A stretch of 64,000 nt of DNA from Clostridium kluyveri DSM 555 (GCF_000016505.1 NC_009706.1:2108001-2172000), one strand, 5' to 3'. Positions 43,163 to 51,969 are shown, counted from the first letter of the stretch. The notes: generated by a model from the sequence alone, not told the origin. Program-made: numbers and translations.

Positions 43163-43310
43163 ATTCAATTTACAATTCACTATTTTTAATTCACAGTTTA
43201 CATATAGCCTATTATAGATTTTTCATAGAAAAATCATCCTAAAATTTTGATTTGTGAACTGTGTATTGTGCATTAAATTGTGATTTGTGAACTGTTAACT
43301 GTGAATTGAA
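43163..43310 (+). repeat. Dispersed inverted repeat, copy R2
   Basis: Longer copy with the core GATTTTTC-ATA-GAAAAATC and an extended right arm in which tgtgaactgtg-like units repeat. It lies between flaG and the 103-residue gene. Confidence 0.75.
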
Positions 43311-43317
43311 AAAACTA

Positions 43318-43671
43318 TTAGACTTTCTTGTCCATAAAAAGTCCTGCCAGTTCACATAGTTTATCTACCATATCCACTATCTTTTTGGGAGGTATTTCTT
43401 TTATAACTTCCGTGGTATTGTCATCTACTACTTTTATCACAATATCATTTAATTTTCCATAAACCTCATATTCTAGATGAGTAGGTGTATCCTCTAATAA
43501 CTTATTTAGCTTGTCTACAGCTTTTTTTGTATCTTTTGAATCTATATTTTTATCTCTAGTACCAATATTATCATCTACTGAAACTACATCAGCAGAAATT
43601 ACTTTACTTTCACTGTTACCAGATGTATCAAAAGATACTTGTCTTCCCTGACCTATATCCTTAACTTCCAT
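43318..43671 (-). CDS. flaG: FlaG family protein
   Basis: A 117-residue protein whose C-terminal half is the FlaG domain (LEYEVYGKLNDIVIKVVDDNTTEVIKEIPPKKI, written here in parts: VVDDNTTEVIKEIPP is the diagnostic core). FlaG influences filament length in several bacteria; its mechanism is not settled. It follows csrA by about 20 bases. Confidence 0.9.
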   Translation of the reverse strand: MEVKDIGQGRQVSFDTSGNSESKVISADVVSVDDNIGTRDKNIDSKDTKKAVDKLNKLLEDTPTHLEYEVYGKLNDIVIKVVDDNTTEVIKEIPPKKIVDMVDKLCELAGLFMDKKV

Positions 43672-43691
43672 GCCAAAACACCTCTTAAAAT

Positions 43692-43913
43692 TTACTTTTT
43701 ACCTTTTAATTTTTTTAATACACTTATATCTGAAGCTGCTGAATTTTTATTTTCCTCTTCTATCTCCCTGTAAAGTTCTTTTCTAAGTATGGTAACACTT
43801 CTAGGTGCAGATATGGAAAGTTTAACAGCACCCTCTTCTATTTTTGTAACTGTTATTTCTATATCTTCCCCTATGAGCAGCGATTCTCCTTTTTTTCTGC
43901 TTATAACTAACAA
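43692..43913 (-). CDS. csrA: Translational regulator CsrA
   Basis: A 73-residue RNA-binding dimer that blocks translation by binding GGA loops. The start [20 protein letters not shown] and the C-terminal RNA-contacting strand ([11 protein letters not shown]) are canonical. It overlaps the end of fliW by 7 bases, so the regulator and its antagonist are translationally coupled. The likely target is the flagellin leader at 39334-39369. Confidence 0.95.
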   Translation of the reverse strand: MLVISRKKGESLLIGEDIEITVTKIEEGAVKLSISAPRSVTILRKELYREIEEENKNSAASDISVLKKLKGKK

Positions 43914-44344
43914 CTGACCTCCCCCTTAAAAAGTGGGTATTTTATAGGATATTCCACCTTATCCAGTATTAATTGTTCCCCAATGTTCTCTTTTATATTT
44001 ATTACTATGGGAGCTTTTAAATTAATAGTTATATTCTCTAATACAGAATTTAAAGTAACTGTATTTACTATAAAAATATCTTCCATATTTTCTATTTTTA
44101 ATTCAGCTGTCTTATCTTCATTTAGTTCAAATTCATAGTCCTTTAATATATCAAAAGGGGACGCTACTATAATTCCAATATTCTCATCTTCAATAGAATG
44201 AAGTATATAAAATAAATTGTTTTCCTCTGCAGGAACCAGTATGAATTTTTTTAAATGTTCAAAACCCGGAATACCTTTTCTAAAAACTACAATATTTTTT
44301 TCATCATATTCCAATAACCCGTGGTATTTCGTATTTAACTTCAT
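43907..44344 (-). CDS. fliW: Flagellar assembly factor FliW
   Basis: A 145-residue protein that binds CsrA and flagellin in turn; when flagellin is exported, FliW frees itself and sequesters Csr[28 protein letters not shown] and [11 protein letters not shown] are family hallmarks. It lies between flgL and csrA, as in Bacillus subtilis. Confidence 0.95.
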   Translation of the reverse strand: MKLNTKYHGLLEYDEKNIVVFRKGIPGFEHLKKFILVPAEENNLFYILHSIEDENIGIIVASPFDILKDYEFELNEDKTAELKIENMEDIFIVNTVTLNSVLENITINLKAPIVINIKENIGEQLILDKVEYPIKYPLFKGEVSC

Positions 44345-44373
44345 AAGTCCTTCTCCTTCTTTAAAGCTTCCAT

Positions 44374-45804
44374 TTAATTAAGATAATCCATAAGAGTAGA
44401 CTGCATTATTTTTGCACTGGTTTGAAGGCAGGCTATATATACTGTAATCATAGTGGCATACTCCACGGTTTTCTCCGTTACATCTATATCCTCTATTTTA
44501 GAAAGAGTTTCAGTTAAATTTATCTTTGTAGAACTATTTTGATCACTTAAATCTTCCATCCTTTTTTCTTTTGCTCCTATTTCAGAACGAACCTTAAGTA
44601 CCTGTTTTGAAGCTGCATCTATATCCGCAAGATCTTCATTTGTAAGTTTTCCTTTTGCTGCTGCTTCATCCTCTTTCCATATATAATACTTCCCATCAGA
44701 GCCTAGTATGGCACCAGCTGTATTTTCATCTACGGTATTACCGCTTGAATCTGTATTAGATTCTACCTGTCCAGCTAAGTGATGTACTATTCTGTCCATA
44801 AGTGTCCTTATATCATTTCCTTGTCCTTCTCCATACTGCATTACTTCTACTGCTGTAGCATTATAACTTAAAACTACTCCCTGAGACACTTCTATATTTT
44901 TATCTAAAGCTATATTGTCCATGGCTACACTTGAAAGTTGTTTATCGGAACTAGATGCCATATCTGATATATCTGTAGTAATTTTTATGATGTCACTTTT
45001 ATCTACAGCTAAAAATTTTATATTCCCATCATTGGTTTTTACTACATTTATTCTATCTTTAAGATTAGAATTATTCTGTATCTGGCTATTTAAATCTTTT
45101 ACCACATCATCTACTGTTTTATCTGAAGAATTTACGCTTAATGAATAATCCGTACCTGTTGAATCTGAACTGCCCTTTACATTAAAAGTTATAGATTTTC
45201 CAGTCCAGTTATTTACATTAAAATCATCTGATACCACCTGAGGAAGTGCTTCCAATACACTTCCATCCTTGTCTGCATATTTCAAAGAAATACACCCTTC
45301 ATAGATATCAGTGGTTGTATTGCCATTATCATCTGTTACTTGCCGGGTTATACTATATGTCTCTGTGGTCACAGGCTTTGATAGTCCCTGAGTACCTCCA
45401 AATATATATTCTCCTCCCAAATTTGTATTTAAAAGCTGTGCCAGTTGGGATACCTGCTGGTTTACTTCATCATTGATTTTATCCCTGTCATCCTGTCCAT
45501 ATGTTACATTCCCTGCTTTTACTAAATTATCCCTTATATTACCGAGGACAGTTCCTATTTGCCCTAGAGTAACATCTGTAGTGTCCATCCAGGTCAGTGC
45601 TGTTTTTATGTTTGTACCATATTGACTGTTTGCAGTTATGGAAGTATTAAGCTGCATTGACTTTTGTACATTCAAGGGATCATCAGAGGGTTTGGAAAAA
45701 TTTTTAGTAGAGGAGAGTTGCCCTTGTATTTTATTTAAATTATTAAGATTTTTCTTCATATCTGAAAGAAAACTATTTGTAAGGTATTTATTTGTTATTC
45801 TCAA
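44374..45804 (-). CDS. flgL: Flagellar hook-filament junction protein FlgL (HAP3)
   Basis: A 476-residue junction protein. The N-terminal flagellin-like D0/D1 (MRITNKYLTNSFLSDMKKNL, STTKNFSKPSDDP-like STKNFSKPSDDPLNV) and the C-terminal coiled region (MEDLSDQNSSTKINLTETLS and YATMITVYIACLQTS) are present. The middle part is expanded relative to short FlgL proteins. It lies after flgK, from which it is separated by the four-helix-bundle gene and two repeat copies. Confidence 0.93.
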   Translation of the reverse strand: MRITNKYLTNSFLSDMKKNLNNLNKIQGQLSSTKNFSKPSDDPLNVQKSMQLNTSITANSQYGTNIKTALTWMDTTDVTLGQIGTVLGNIRDNLVKAGNVTYGQDDRDKINDEVNQQVSQLAQLLNTNLGGEYIFGGTQGLSKPVTTETYSITRQVTDDNGNTTTDIYEGCISLKYADKDGSVLEALPQVVSDDFNVNNWTGKSITFNVKGSSDSTGTDYSLSVNSSDKTVDDVVKDLNSQIQNNSNLKDRINVVKTNDGNIKFLAVDKSDIIKITTDISDMASSSDKQLSSVAMDNIALDKNIEVSQGVVLSYNATAVEVMQYGEGQGNDIRTLMDRIVHHLAGQVESNTDSSGNTVDENTAGAILGSDGKYYIWKEDEAAAKGKLTNEDLADIDAASKQVLKVRSEIGAKEKRMEDLSDQNSSTKINLTETLSKIEDIDVTEKTVEYATMITVYIACLQTSAKIMQSTLMDYLN

Positions 45805-45823
45805 AACTTTACCTCCCTTTCTT

Positions 45824-45877
45824 GTTCAATTCACAATTTTTAGTTCACAATTCACTATTTTAGAGTTCACAGTTTTT
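45824..45877 (+). repeat. Dispersed inverted repeat, left-arm copy R3
   Basis: It matches the arm sequence of the family (attcacaatt and agttcacagtt units) but lacks the core and the second arm. Its inner edge encodes the last codons and stop (NCEL) of the four-helix-bundle gene. Confidence 0.7.
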
Positions 45878-46213
45878 TCTTGTTGTTTTAACTATTGAAC
45901 TTAATATTTTACATATTTCCTTACATTCTTTCAACAGTTTATTTTCTTCACTTACATAATGCGTTCTGATTAATAACTCCATCCAATATTCTGTTTCGTT
46001 AGCTTCTTTTAATGCTATATTCGTTTTTGATAAAAAGTCTTTTTTAGATTGCCCTTTTAATCCTTCTTTAACATTTGCTCCAATGCTTGTTCCTGAGCGA
46101 AGAAGCTGCCTAAACAAAATATATTCTCTGTTTTTCTCATATAACTGCTTATATAAGCTTACTATTTCAACTGCAAATCGAAAAGATTTTTCTTCTATTA
46201 AATTCGAACTCAC
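45860..46213 (-). CDS. Four-helix-bundle (23S rRNA intervening-sequence, IVP/S23) family protein
   Basis: A 117-residue helical protein of the IVP/S23 family: FRFAVEIVSLYKQLYEKNRE, RQLLRSGTSIGANVKEG, KDFLSKTNIALKEANETEYW. The SGTSIGANxxE motif is the signature. Family members occur inside 23S rRNA intervening sequences and as stray genes; their function is not known. It interrupts the flgK-flgL pair, which is normally contiguous, and is flanked by repeat R3 and full copy R4. Its last codons lie in R3, so the gene and the repeat may have travelled together. Confidence 0.85.
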   Translation of the reverse strand: MSSNLIEEKSFRFAVEIVSLYKQLYEKNREYILFRQLLRSGTSIGANVKEGLKGQSKKDFLSKTNIALKEANETEYWMELLIRTHYVSEENKLLKECKEICKILSSIVKTTRKNCEL

Positions 46214-46273
46214 TTTTAAACTCTTTAGTTAATATTCATCTTAAATATTAACTAAATTAAAAATAAATATACC

Positions 46274-46376
46274 GAATTCAATTCACGATTCACAGTTCAC
46301 AATTCATAGAAATTACATAATTATAGATTTTTCATAGAAAAATCCTCCTAAACTGTGAACTGTGCTCTGTGAATTA
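46274..46376 (+). repeat. Dispersed inverted repeat, copy R4
   Basis: Full copy with arms attcaattcacgattcac and tgtgctctgtgaatta and the core GATTTTTC-ATA-GAAAAATC. The stop codon of flgK lies at its right edge. Confidence 0.78.
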
Positions 46377-48272
46377 TCGTTTAAGTCCATTTATTACCAC
46401 ATCCAAAAGTTCATCTACAGTGGATATCATCTTTGCATTGGCCTGATAGCAGTGTTGAAACTGTATGAGATTTGTCATTTCCTCATCTAGTGAAACCCCT
46501 GATGTGGATTCTCTGGATTGGGTAAAGCTCTCAAGCTGGGTAGCTTCATAATCTACCTGCTTTTTAGCTTCTTCCTCATGCATGCCCACCTTATTTACCA
46601 GATTATTAAAATAATTATCCAAAGTTGAACCGCCATTCACACTTCCTACAGCATACACATTATTTAAAGTGTCCTTTGTAGCAAAAATATCTCCTATGAG
46701 ATCTTCTCTTGAGGAATCTTCTGTAACGCTTTGAATATTCATAAGACTGTTTGCCAATTGTGCTATAGCCAGTGCCCTGTTGCTGTCTGTATCGGTGCCC
46801 AGAGAATTTCCATTTGAATCATATTTGGTAGCTATTTTTATCTTGGATGGGTCGTTTAATATATCTATATTTACAGTTATATTGCCTGCATTTATATTGT
46901 TTTCATCCTCCTCAGAGTTATTTCCATCAGTATCTCCATTTACAAAGAAATTATTGATTCCTCCCTCAGGGGAACCGCTGTTATCTGCCACCCAGGTGCT
47001 GCTTTGACTTACTATGGCATTTACTGAAACAGCAAGGGATTTTGCTAGCCTATTAAGCTCATCTTGATATTCTGCCACATTATTTTGAACAGATACATAT
47101 CCTTTTAATTCTCCAGAAGGGGGTGTAAAAAGTGCCAGCTGGTTAAAACTTATAGGACTGTCAACTGTGGTACTGTTATTATTTAAACTGCCGTCAATTA
47201 CTTTGGCGTCTTTTCCAGAAGCATCTTTCCCATCTTTCACCTTGTAGGCAGTTCCTTCATTATTGGCCCAGAGCACCCTGCTTGTATCTAATTTGTCTGC
47301 TTCCTCTTCAGTCATACTTACATAAATAGTAACCTTATTATCGTCTGAAAGTGTATCTCCTTTTTTGTAATAAGATACCTCATAGGTGGCTTTTCCAGTG
47401 GTTCCATCAGCATCTGTCTTTTTAGTTATGCTGGTGACACAGGAAAAAGTGGCCACGTTTATATTATCTGCATCATTTGCCTGGACTATGTTAAGAGGGG
47501 AGCCTCCCTCTGAAATCAAAGGTGCCGCACCATTGTCATCTGCATCTCCATATATGGAACTGTTGGAGGTGGTTACATCTATTCCCTCATACTTTCTAGG
47601 ATCAATACTTATGCCAAATTTCTCACTTAATTGATCCAGCAGTAGATCTCTACTGTCCATAAGATCATTTGGATTATTGCCGGACATCTTTACATCCTTT
47701 ATTTGCTGGTTTAGCTGTGAAATCTGAGTAAGCATACCGTTTATATCCACTACTGCACTTTTTATTTCACTTTTAGCATTGTCTTTTATACTTGTAAGCT
47801 GAGAATAAACGCTGTTTAAATCATTGGTAAGCTGATATGCCTGTTGAGCTACTGTACTGGTGTTCTGGGGTGAGGATGAAAGATCCTGCCAGGAATTAAA
47901 AAACTCACTCATAAGAGAGGATATACCACTGTCTGTGGGCTCATTTAATACATTTTCTACCTGACTTAAATATTTATCCTTAGCAGTATAATGACCGTTA
48001 ACTCCATTTTCCACTCTTATCTGGTAGTCTAAAAAACTATCCCTTATTCTATCTATGGATGCTACCGTTACTCCCGTTCCCAGCTGTCCTGCAATAGTTG
48101 CCGCATTCATGGAAGGCATGGTGTAAGGAGTAGTAGTAACAAGTGTAGCTCTCTGCCTTGAATACCCTTCTGTTTCTGCATTTGCTATATTGTGTGAAGT
48201 AACATTTATTGAGGTCTGCTGGGCAAAGAGTCCGCTTTTTGCCGTATTAAATATTGAAAACAACCCCGGCAT
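46374..48272 (-). CDS. flgK: Flagellar hook-associated protein FlgK (HAP1)
   Basis: A 632-residue junction protein. The N-terminus (FNTAKSGLFAQQTSINVTSH, NIANAETEGYSRQ) and the C-terminus (EEMTNLIQFQHCYQANAKMI) are the rod-hook-filament signatures. The middle has a variable region with GATYEVSYYKKGD-like and DADGTTGK stretches. It follows flgN. Copy R5 of the repeat lies upstream and R4 downstream. Confidence 0.95.
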   Translation of the reverse strand: MPGLFSIFNTAKSGLFAQQTSINVTSHNIANAETEGYSRQRATLVTTTPYTMPSMNAATIAGQLGTGVTVASIDRIRDSFLDYQIRVENGVNGHYTAKDKYLSQVENVLNEPTDSGISSLMSEFFNSWQDLSSSPQNTSTVAQQAYQLTNDLNSVYSQLTSIKDNAKSEIKSAVVDINGMLTQISQLNQQIKDVKMSGNNPNDLMDSRDLLLDQLSEKFGISIDPRKYEGIDVTTSNSSIYGDADDNGAAPLISEGGSPLNIVQANDADNINVATFSCVTSITKKTDADGTTGKATYEVSYYKKGDTLSDDNKVTIYVSMTEEEADKLDTSRVLWANNEGTAYKVKDGKDASGKDAKVIDGSLNNNSTTVDSPISFNQLALFTPPSGELKGYVSVQNNVAEYQDELNRLAKSLAVSVNAIVSQSSTWVADNSGSPEGGINNFFVNGDTDGNNSEEDENNINAGNITVNIDILNDPSKIKIATKYDSNGNSLGTDTDSNRALAIAQLANSLMNIQSVTEDSSREDLIGDIFATKDTLNNVYAVGSVNGGSTLDNYFNNLVNKVGMHEEEAKKQVDYEATQLESFTQSRESTSGVSLDEEMTNLIQFQHCYQANAKMISTVDELLDVVINGLKR

Positions 48273-48289
48273 TTAATCATCTCCTTTTT

Positions 48290-48401
48290 TTCAATTCACA
48301 GTTTTCAATTCACAATTCACAGTTGAGGAAGATTTTTCGTAGAAAAATCCATAATTTAATTTTTATAAATTGTGAATTGTGCTCTGTGAATTGTGAATTG
48401 T
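48290..48401 (-). repeat. Dispersed inverted repeat, copy R5 (opposite orientation)
   Basis: Its core is GATTTTTC-GTA-GAAAAATC. The sequence flanking the core matches the other copies only when reversed, so this copy is inverted. It lies between flgN and flgK. Confidence 0.75.
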
Positions 48402-48406
48402 CTTAA

Positions 48407-48814
48407 TCATCTGCTCCTTCCAATGGAATTATAGGTCTTTGCCTCCACATTTGGATTAAGAGCTCTTAACATCTGATGGGTAAAAATCATACCGTGCTTT
48501 ATAAGTGCTTCATTGGTATCCTTTTGAAATTGCATTTTTTGAAGTACTTCTACTATGTCTTCATAAATCTTTTTTAAATTGTCGTCCTTTGCTTCTTCTA
48601 TTATTTCTCTCATAGGTCTGTTTTTAGTAAGTTTTCTTCTCTTCATTTCAAGAAGAGCTACGTTTTTGCTTCTCTCCTCCAGTATTTTTACTATTTTATC
48701 TAAATTAAAGGCTTCTCTTCTTACAAGATATCTGTTTTGTTCTCTTAAGGCTTCCAAGAGCTTTTTTAAAACTGTATATTCCTCTTCCATTATATGCTTT
48801 AATTCTAAAAGCAA
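48407..48814 (-). CDS. flgN: FlgN-type export chaperone
   Basis: A 135-residue helical protein (MEEEYTVLKKLLEALREQNR at its start) of the FlgN family, the chaperone for FlgK and FlgL. It lies between flgM and flgK in the standard order, about 27 bases after flgM. Confidence 0.87.
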   Translation of the reverse strand: MLLELKHIMEEEYTVLKKLLEALREQNRYLVRREAFNLDKIVKILEERSKNVALLEMKRRKLTKNRPMREIIEEAKDDNLKKIYEDIVEVLQKMQFQKDTNEALIKHGMIFTHQMLRALNPNVEAKTYNSIGRSR

Positions 48815-48841
48815 ACTGTTTCACCTCCCCTGTGGGGCATA

Positions 48842-49114
48842 TTACAATTTTCCCTTCATAGCTTCTATAATTTTAGCCGCAACTAATTTCTTATCCACAT
48901 TATAAGTGCCATTTTCCACAGCTTTTTTGATATTTTCTACTTTTTCCTTAGAATTTATGGTTTCATCCCCCTTAACATAAGAACTTAAACTCTTTCCAAG
49001 GGATGAAATTTCAATGGAATCTTTTTGCCCTGCAGCCCTGGTTGTTTCATATTCTTTTTTACTTTTTTCATAGATATTCAATATTTTGTTTAAACTGATT
49101 CCATTAATCTTCAT
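48842..49114 (-). CDS. flgM: Anti-sigma-28 factor FlgM
   Basis: A 90-residue protein that holds sigma-28 inactive until the hook is complete and it is exported. The C-terminal sigma-binding half (SIEISSLGKSLSSYV, VENIKKAVENGTYNVD, AAKIIEAM) is typical. I start at the ATG at 49112-49114: GAGGAG lies ten bases upstream, and the in-frame TTG at 49132 falls within that ribosome site. It is first in the late operon and is itself under a sigma-28 promoter, giving autoregulation. Confidence 0.92.
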   Translation of the reverse strand: MKINGISLNKILNIYEKSKKEYETTRAAGQKDSIEISSLGKSLSSYVKGDETINSKEKVENIKKAVENGTYNVDKKLVAAKIIEAMKGKL

Positions 49115-49173
49115 ATAAAATACACTCCTCAAACTTAACAGCTTTACATGTTCTTCTGTAATAATTACTAATA

Positions 49174-49200
49174 TTATCGGGTATATAAATTTAATATTTA
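49174..49200 (-). promoter_or_regulatory. Sigma-28 promoter of the flgM operon
   Basis: On the minus strand TAAA, 15 bases, CCCGATAA, about 60 bases before flgM. This is the best match of the five. Confidence 0.87.
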
Positions 49201-49290
49201 TACTTTTATAAGAAGATAAATAGGTTAATTTTATGCCAAAATCCCTTTATCTTCCCACTTTAATGAAGCCATAAATTTAATAATATAAAA

Positions 49291-49318
49291 GATTAAAAGC
49301 AGAGAATTACCTCTGCTT
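49291..49318 (-). terminator. Terminator after the chemotaxis/fliY operon
   Basis: Perfect 8-bp stem AAGCAGAG/CTCTGCTT (49297-49304 and 49311-49318) followed by a T-rich stretch on the minus strand. It separates the chemotaxis operon from the sigma-28 flgM operon. Confidence 0.75.
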
Positions 49319-49338
49319 AAATTAAGATCCGATGTCCT

Positions 49339-50517
49339 CTATTTAAGAGAACTAATTCTATCTTCACTACTTATAATGCTCTTTATTCTCACCCCGAAAT
49401 TTTCATCTATTACAATTACTTCTCCATAAGCTACCTTTTTTCCATTTACCAATATTTCCACCGGTTCTTCTGTTAGTTTGTCCAACTCCACCAGAGAACC
49501 TGTACCAAGATTTAAAATATCTTTGATACTCTTTTTAGTCCTCCCAAGAACCACAGATATTTCAAGTGGTACATCCAGTATCAGATCTATATTTCTTGGT
49601 ATATTACCTTTTGAAGGAGCAGCATCTAAAGACTGAAATACTGCCTTTTGCACCTCCACAGGCTGTTTGTTTATATTGGTTTCTATAGGTTTTTCATATA
49701 TATTACTTGAAGCTTCCGCCTGCGGCTGCGGACTTTTAGAAGGTGAACTAGTATTTTCAGTTTTAACAGGTGCTGCTGGTTTAGAATCTTCTACTTTTTC
49801 TTCTTCCTTTTCTTCTTCCTCTTTTCCCATCATTATGGCAATTATCTTTTTAGCCGTATTCACCGGGAATAACTGCATTATATTACTGTCCACCAATTCC
49901 CCAATCTTAAGAGAAAAGGATACTTTTATAATAGTTTCATCCTCTGATATCTCCTGGGACAAAGGTTCTGTAGCATCATCCCATATATTGGATACAGGAG
50001 GAGAAATATTTATTTCCCTCATAAACATGGTTGCCATGGAAGTGGCTGCAGACCCTATCATCTGATTCATGGCCTCAGATACCGCACTGGTTTCTATCTC
50101 ACCTAGTTCTTTCACTTCCCCTTCAATTTTTCCCTCTCCACCCATCATAAGATTTGCTATTACATAGGCATCTGTAACCTTCATAACCAGGAGATTTTCC
50201 CCGATTATGCCTGCTGTATATTTAACTTCCAGTGCCACATTTGGAATTTCAAATTCATCTTTTAATTTTCTCAGTGTGGTCAAAGTCACCACCGGAGTAG
50301 TTATATTTACCTGTTGGTTTATTATTGTAGAAAGTGCTGTGGATGCAGAACCCATGGATATATTGCCTATTTCCCCAAGTAAATCTTTCTCTACATCTGA
50401 CAATTCTGACCCATCTTCACTTTCTATTGCTGCTTCCGATGGAGAAGTATTTTCATCTTCTTGTCCCCCATTTAAAAGTGCATCTATTTCTTCTTGTGAA
50501 AGGAAGCCATTACTCAT
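49339..50517 (-). CDS. fliY: Flagellar motor switch phosphatase FliY
   Basis: A 392-residue switch protein. It starts with the CheY-P-binding peptide MSNGFLSQEEIDALLNGG. Two CheC-type phosphatase motifs follow (DLLGEIGN and SAVSEAMN), then an acidic Pro/Ser linker, and a C-terminal FliN domain (DVPLEISVVLGRTKKSIKDI, GSLVELDKL). It dephosphorylates CheY-P at the motor and forms the C-ring. I use the ATG at 50517, with AAGGA ten bases upstream, not the one at 50529. It overlaps the end of fliM. Confidence 0.93.
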   Translation of the reverse strand: MSNGFLSQEEIDALLNGGQEDENTSPSEAAIESEDGSELSDVEKDLLGEIGNISMGSASTALSTIINQQVNITTPVVTLTTLRKLKDEFEIPNVALEVKYTAGIIGENLLVMKVTDAYVIANLMMGGEGKIEGEVKELGEIETSAVSEAMNQMIGSAATSMATMFMREINISPPVSNIWDDATEPLSQEISEDETIIKVSFSLKIGELVDSNIMQLFPVNTAKKIIAIMMGKEEEEKEEEKVEDSKPAAPVKTENTSSPSKSPQPQAEASSNIYEKPIETNINKQPVEVQKAVFQSLDAAPSKGNIPRNIDLILDVPLEISVVLGRTKKSIKDILNLGTGSLVELDKLTEEPVEILVNGKKVAYGEVIVIDENFGVRIKSIISSEDRISSLK

Positions 50518-51505
50518 AATTTTCCACATCCTTATCTATAATATCCAATATTTCAATCCCCATATTTTTCCCTATTATGCCAGGTTTTCCATAGTAGTAT
50601 ATCTTATCCTCCAGCATAAGTTTCACAGGATCTGTAGTTTTCTCCTTCAATGTCAGTACATCTCCTATATTCAAATTCAAGAATTCATTTACCGTTACTT
50701 CTACAGTTCCAAGGACCGCTGTAAGGTGAATTCCTACTATGTTTAATCTCTCTCTAAGTTTTTCCCGGGATTCAGCCAGCACTTCTTCATCTCCATCTTG
50801 AAACCAGTATTGAACCACTAGTTTGTCAAGTACTTTTTCTATACTTAAATAAGGAATACATATATTTATGAAGGTAGTACTTTTACCAAGTTCCACTGAA
50901 AAACTTATAAGAGCAATGGGATCATTAGGTGCAAGGGTCTGATTCAGTGCAGGATTTGTCTCTATTCCCTCTACTTCCGTTTCCACTTCCATTACATCTT
51001 CCCAGGCCAATTTCAAGTTTGATATGAGTCCTTCATTTACCACTTTTATAATATTCTTATCTATATCTGTAAATTCCCTGGCCTTATATTTTCCTGTTCC
51101 ACTTCCACCCAGAAGTAAATCTATAATCTCAAACACAAACTGAGGGTTTATCTCAAACAATACAGTTCCACTTAAAGGCGGCATTTTAAATATGGTCAAA
51201 ATAGTAGGGTTTGGCACAGAATGAATAAACTCTTCATAAGTTATTTGCTGCACGGATTCTACTTTTACTTTTACATTGCTTCTAACCTGTGCAGTTAAAT
51301 AATTGGAAATTATTCTGGCATAGTTGTCATGAATAAGCTCCAGAGTTCTTATATGATCTTTGGAAAATTTCTGGGGACTCCTAAAATCATAAGGTTTTAC
51401 CTTCTGCTGTTCCTCCTCCTGAGGTACCTCATCCGGGGTAAGTTCCCCTGTGGAAAGAGCCGCAAGAAGGGCGTCTATCTCATTCTGCGATAATACATCT
51501 GCCAT
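50510..51505 (-). CDS. fliM: Flagellar motor switch protein FliM
   Basis: A 331-residue C-ring protein. The N-terminal CheY-binding peptide is LSQNEIDALLAAL, the middle domain has GSGTGKYKAREFTDID, and the C-terminal FliN-like domain has VTVNEFLNLNIGDVLTL. It overlaps fliY by a few bases. It is transcribed in one long operon with the che genes. Confidence 0.95.
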   Translation of the reverse strand: MADVLSQNEIDALLAALSTGELTPDEVPQEEEQQKVKPYDFRSPQKFSKDHIRTLELIHDNYARIISNYLTAQVRSNVKVKVESVQQITYEEFIHSVPNPTILTIFKMPPLSGTVLFEINPQFVFEIIDLLLGGSGTGKYKAREFTDIDKNIIKVVNEGLISNLKLAWEDVMEVETEVEGIETNPALNQTLAPNDPIALISFSVELGKSTTFINICIPYLSIEKVLDKLVVQYWFQDGDEEVLAESREKLRERLNIVGIHLTAVLGTVEVTVNEFLNLNIGDVLTLKEKTTDPVKLMLEDKIYYYGKPGIIGKNMGIEILDIIDKDVENYE

Positions 51506-51567
51506 TTTCTTCCCCCATTTCTCGAGAAAATTTCAAGTATATGAAACTAATAAACGTAAAGGTCAAT

Positions 51568-51969
51568 TTAATCCGAAAGAAGCTTATCTATATCAATCAA
51601 GGTAATTATTCTGTCTTTTAAATTTATTATTCCTTTTATATAGGCCTGCTTTTTCTCATCATTTTCCTTTTCTACAATGCTATCTTCTAAATCTAAAACT
51701 TCATCTACTTGATCTACACTTATTCCTACCAGTTCATCTTCCATTTCAAGTATTATTACATTTCCTTCGCTTCTGTCATTTTTAGGAATATCCATTAAAA
51801 AATTTATATCTAAAAGGGATATCACATTTCCCCTTAAATTTATAAGACCTTTTATATAAGTTGGTGCCTTAGGAACTCTAGTTATTTCCATAGCATCATT
51901 TATACTTTGAACTTTGGCTGTTTCTACAGCAAATTGCTCATTGTTTAATCCGAATATAACAACCTGCAT
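51568..51969 (-). CDS. cheW: Chemotaxis coupling protein CheW
   Basis: A 133-residue CheW that links receptors to CheA. The start MQVVIFGLNNEQFAVE follows a strong AAAGGGAGGGG site; the frame extends upstream to 52020 but that part is not CheW-like. IKGLINLRGNVISLLDIN and GIINLKDRIITLIDID are the family repeats. A second CheW gene lies at 57710. Paired CheW proteins are common in clostridia and may serve different receptor sets. Confidence 0.93.
   Translation of the reverse strand: MQVVIFGLNNEQFAVETAKVQSINDAMEITRVPKAPTYIKGLINLRGNVISLLDINFLMDIPKNDRSEGNVIILEMEDELVGISVDQVDEVLDLEDSIVEKENDEKKQAYIKGIINLKDRIITLIDIDKLLSD

Noticed and set aside
42735-48401. Inverted repeats considered as rho-independent terminators
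   Set aside because: They lack T runs after the stems and lie between genes that must be co-transcribed from the flgM promoter.
49115-49132. Upstream TTG start for FlgM
   Set aside because: The TTG is part of the ribosome site itself; the ATG at 49114 has correct spacing and gives the usual family start.
49667-50746. Long plus-strand frames opposite fliY and fliM
   Set aside because: They are antisense shadows of well-defined genes, with no ribosome sites and no recognisable domains.
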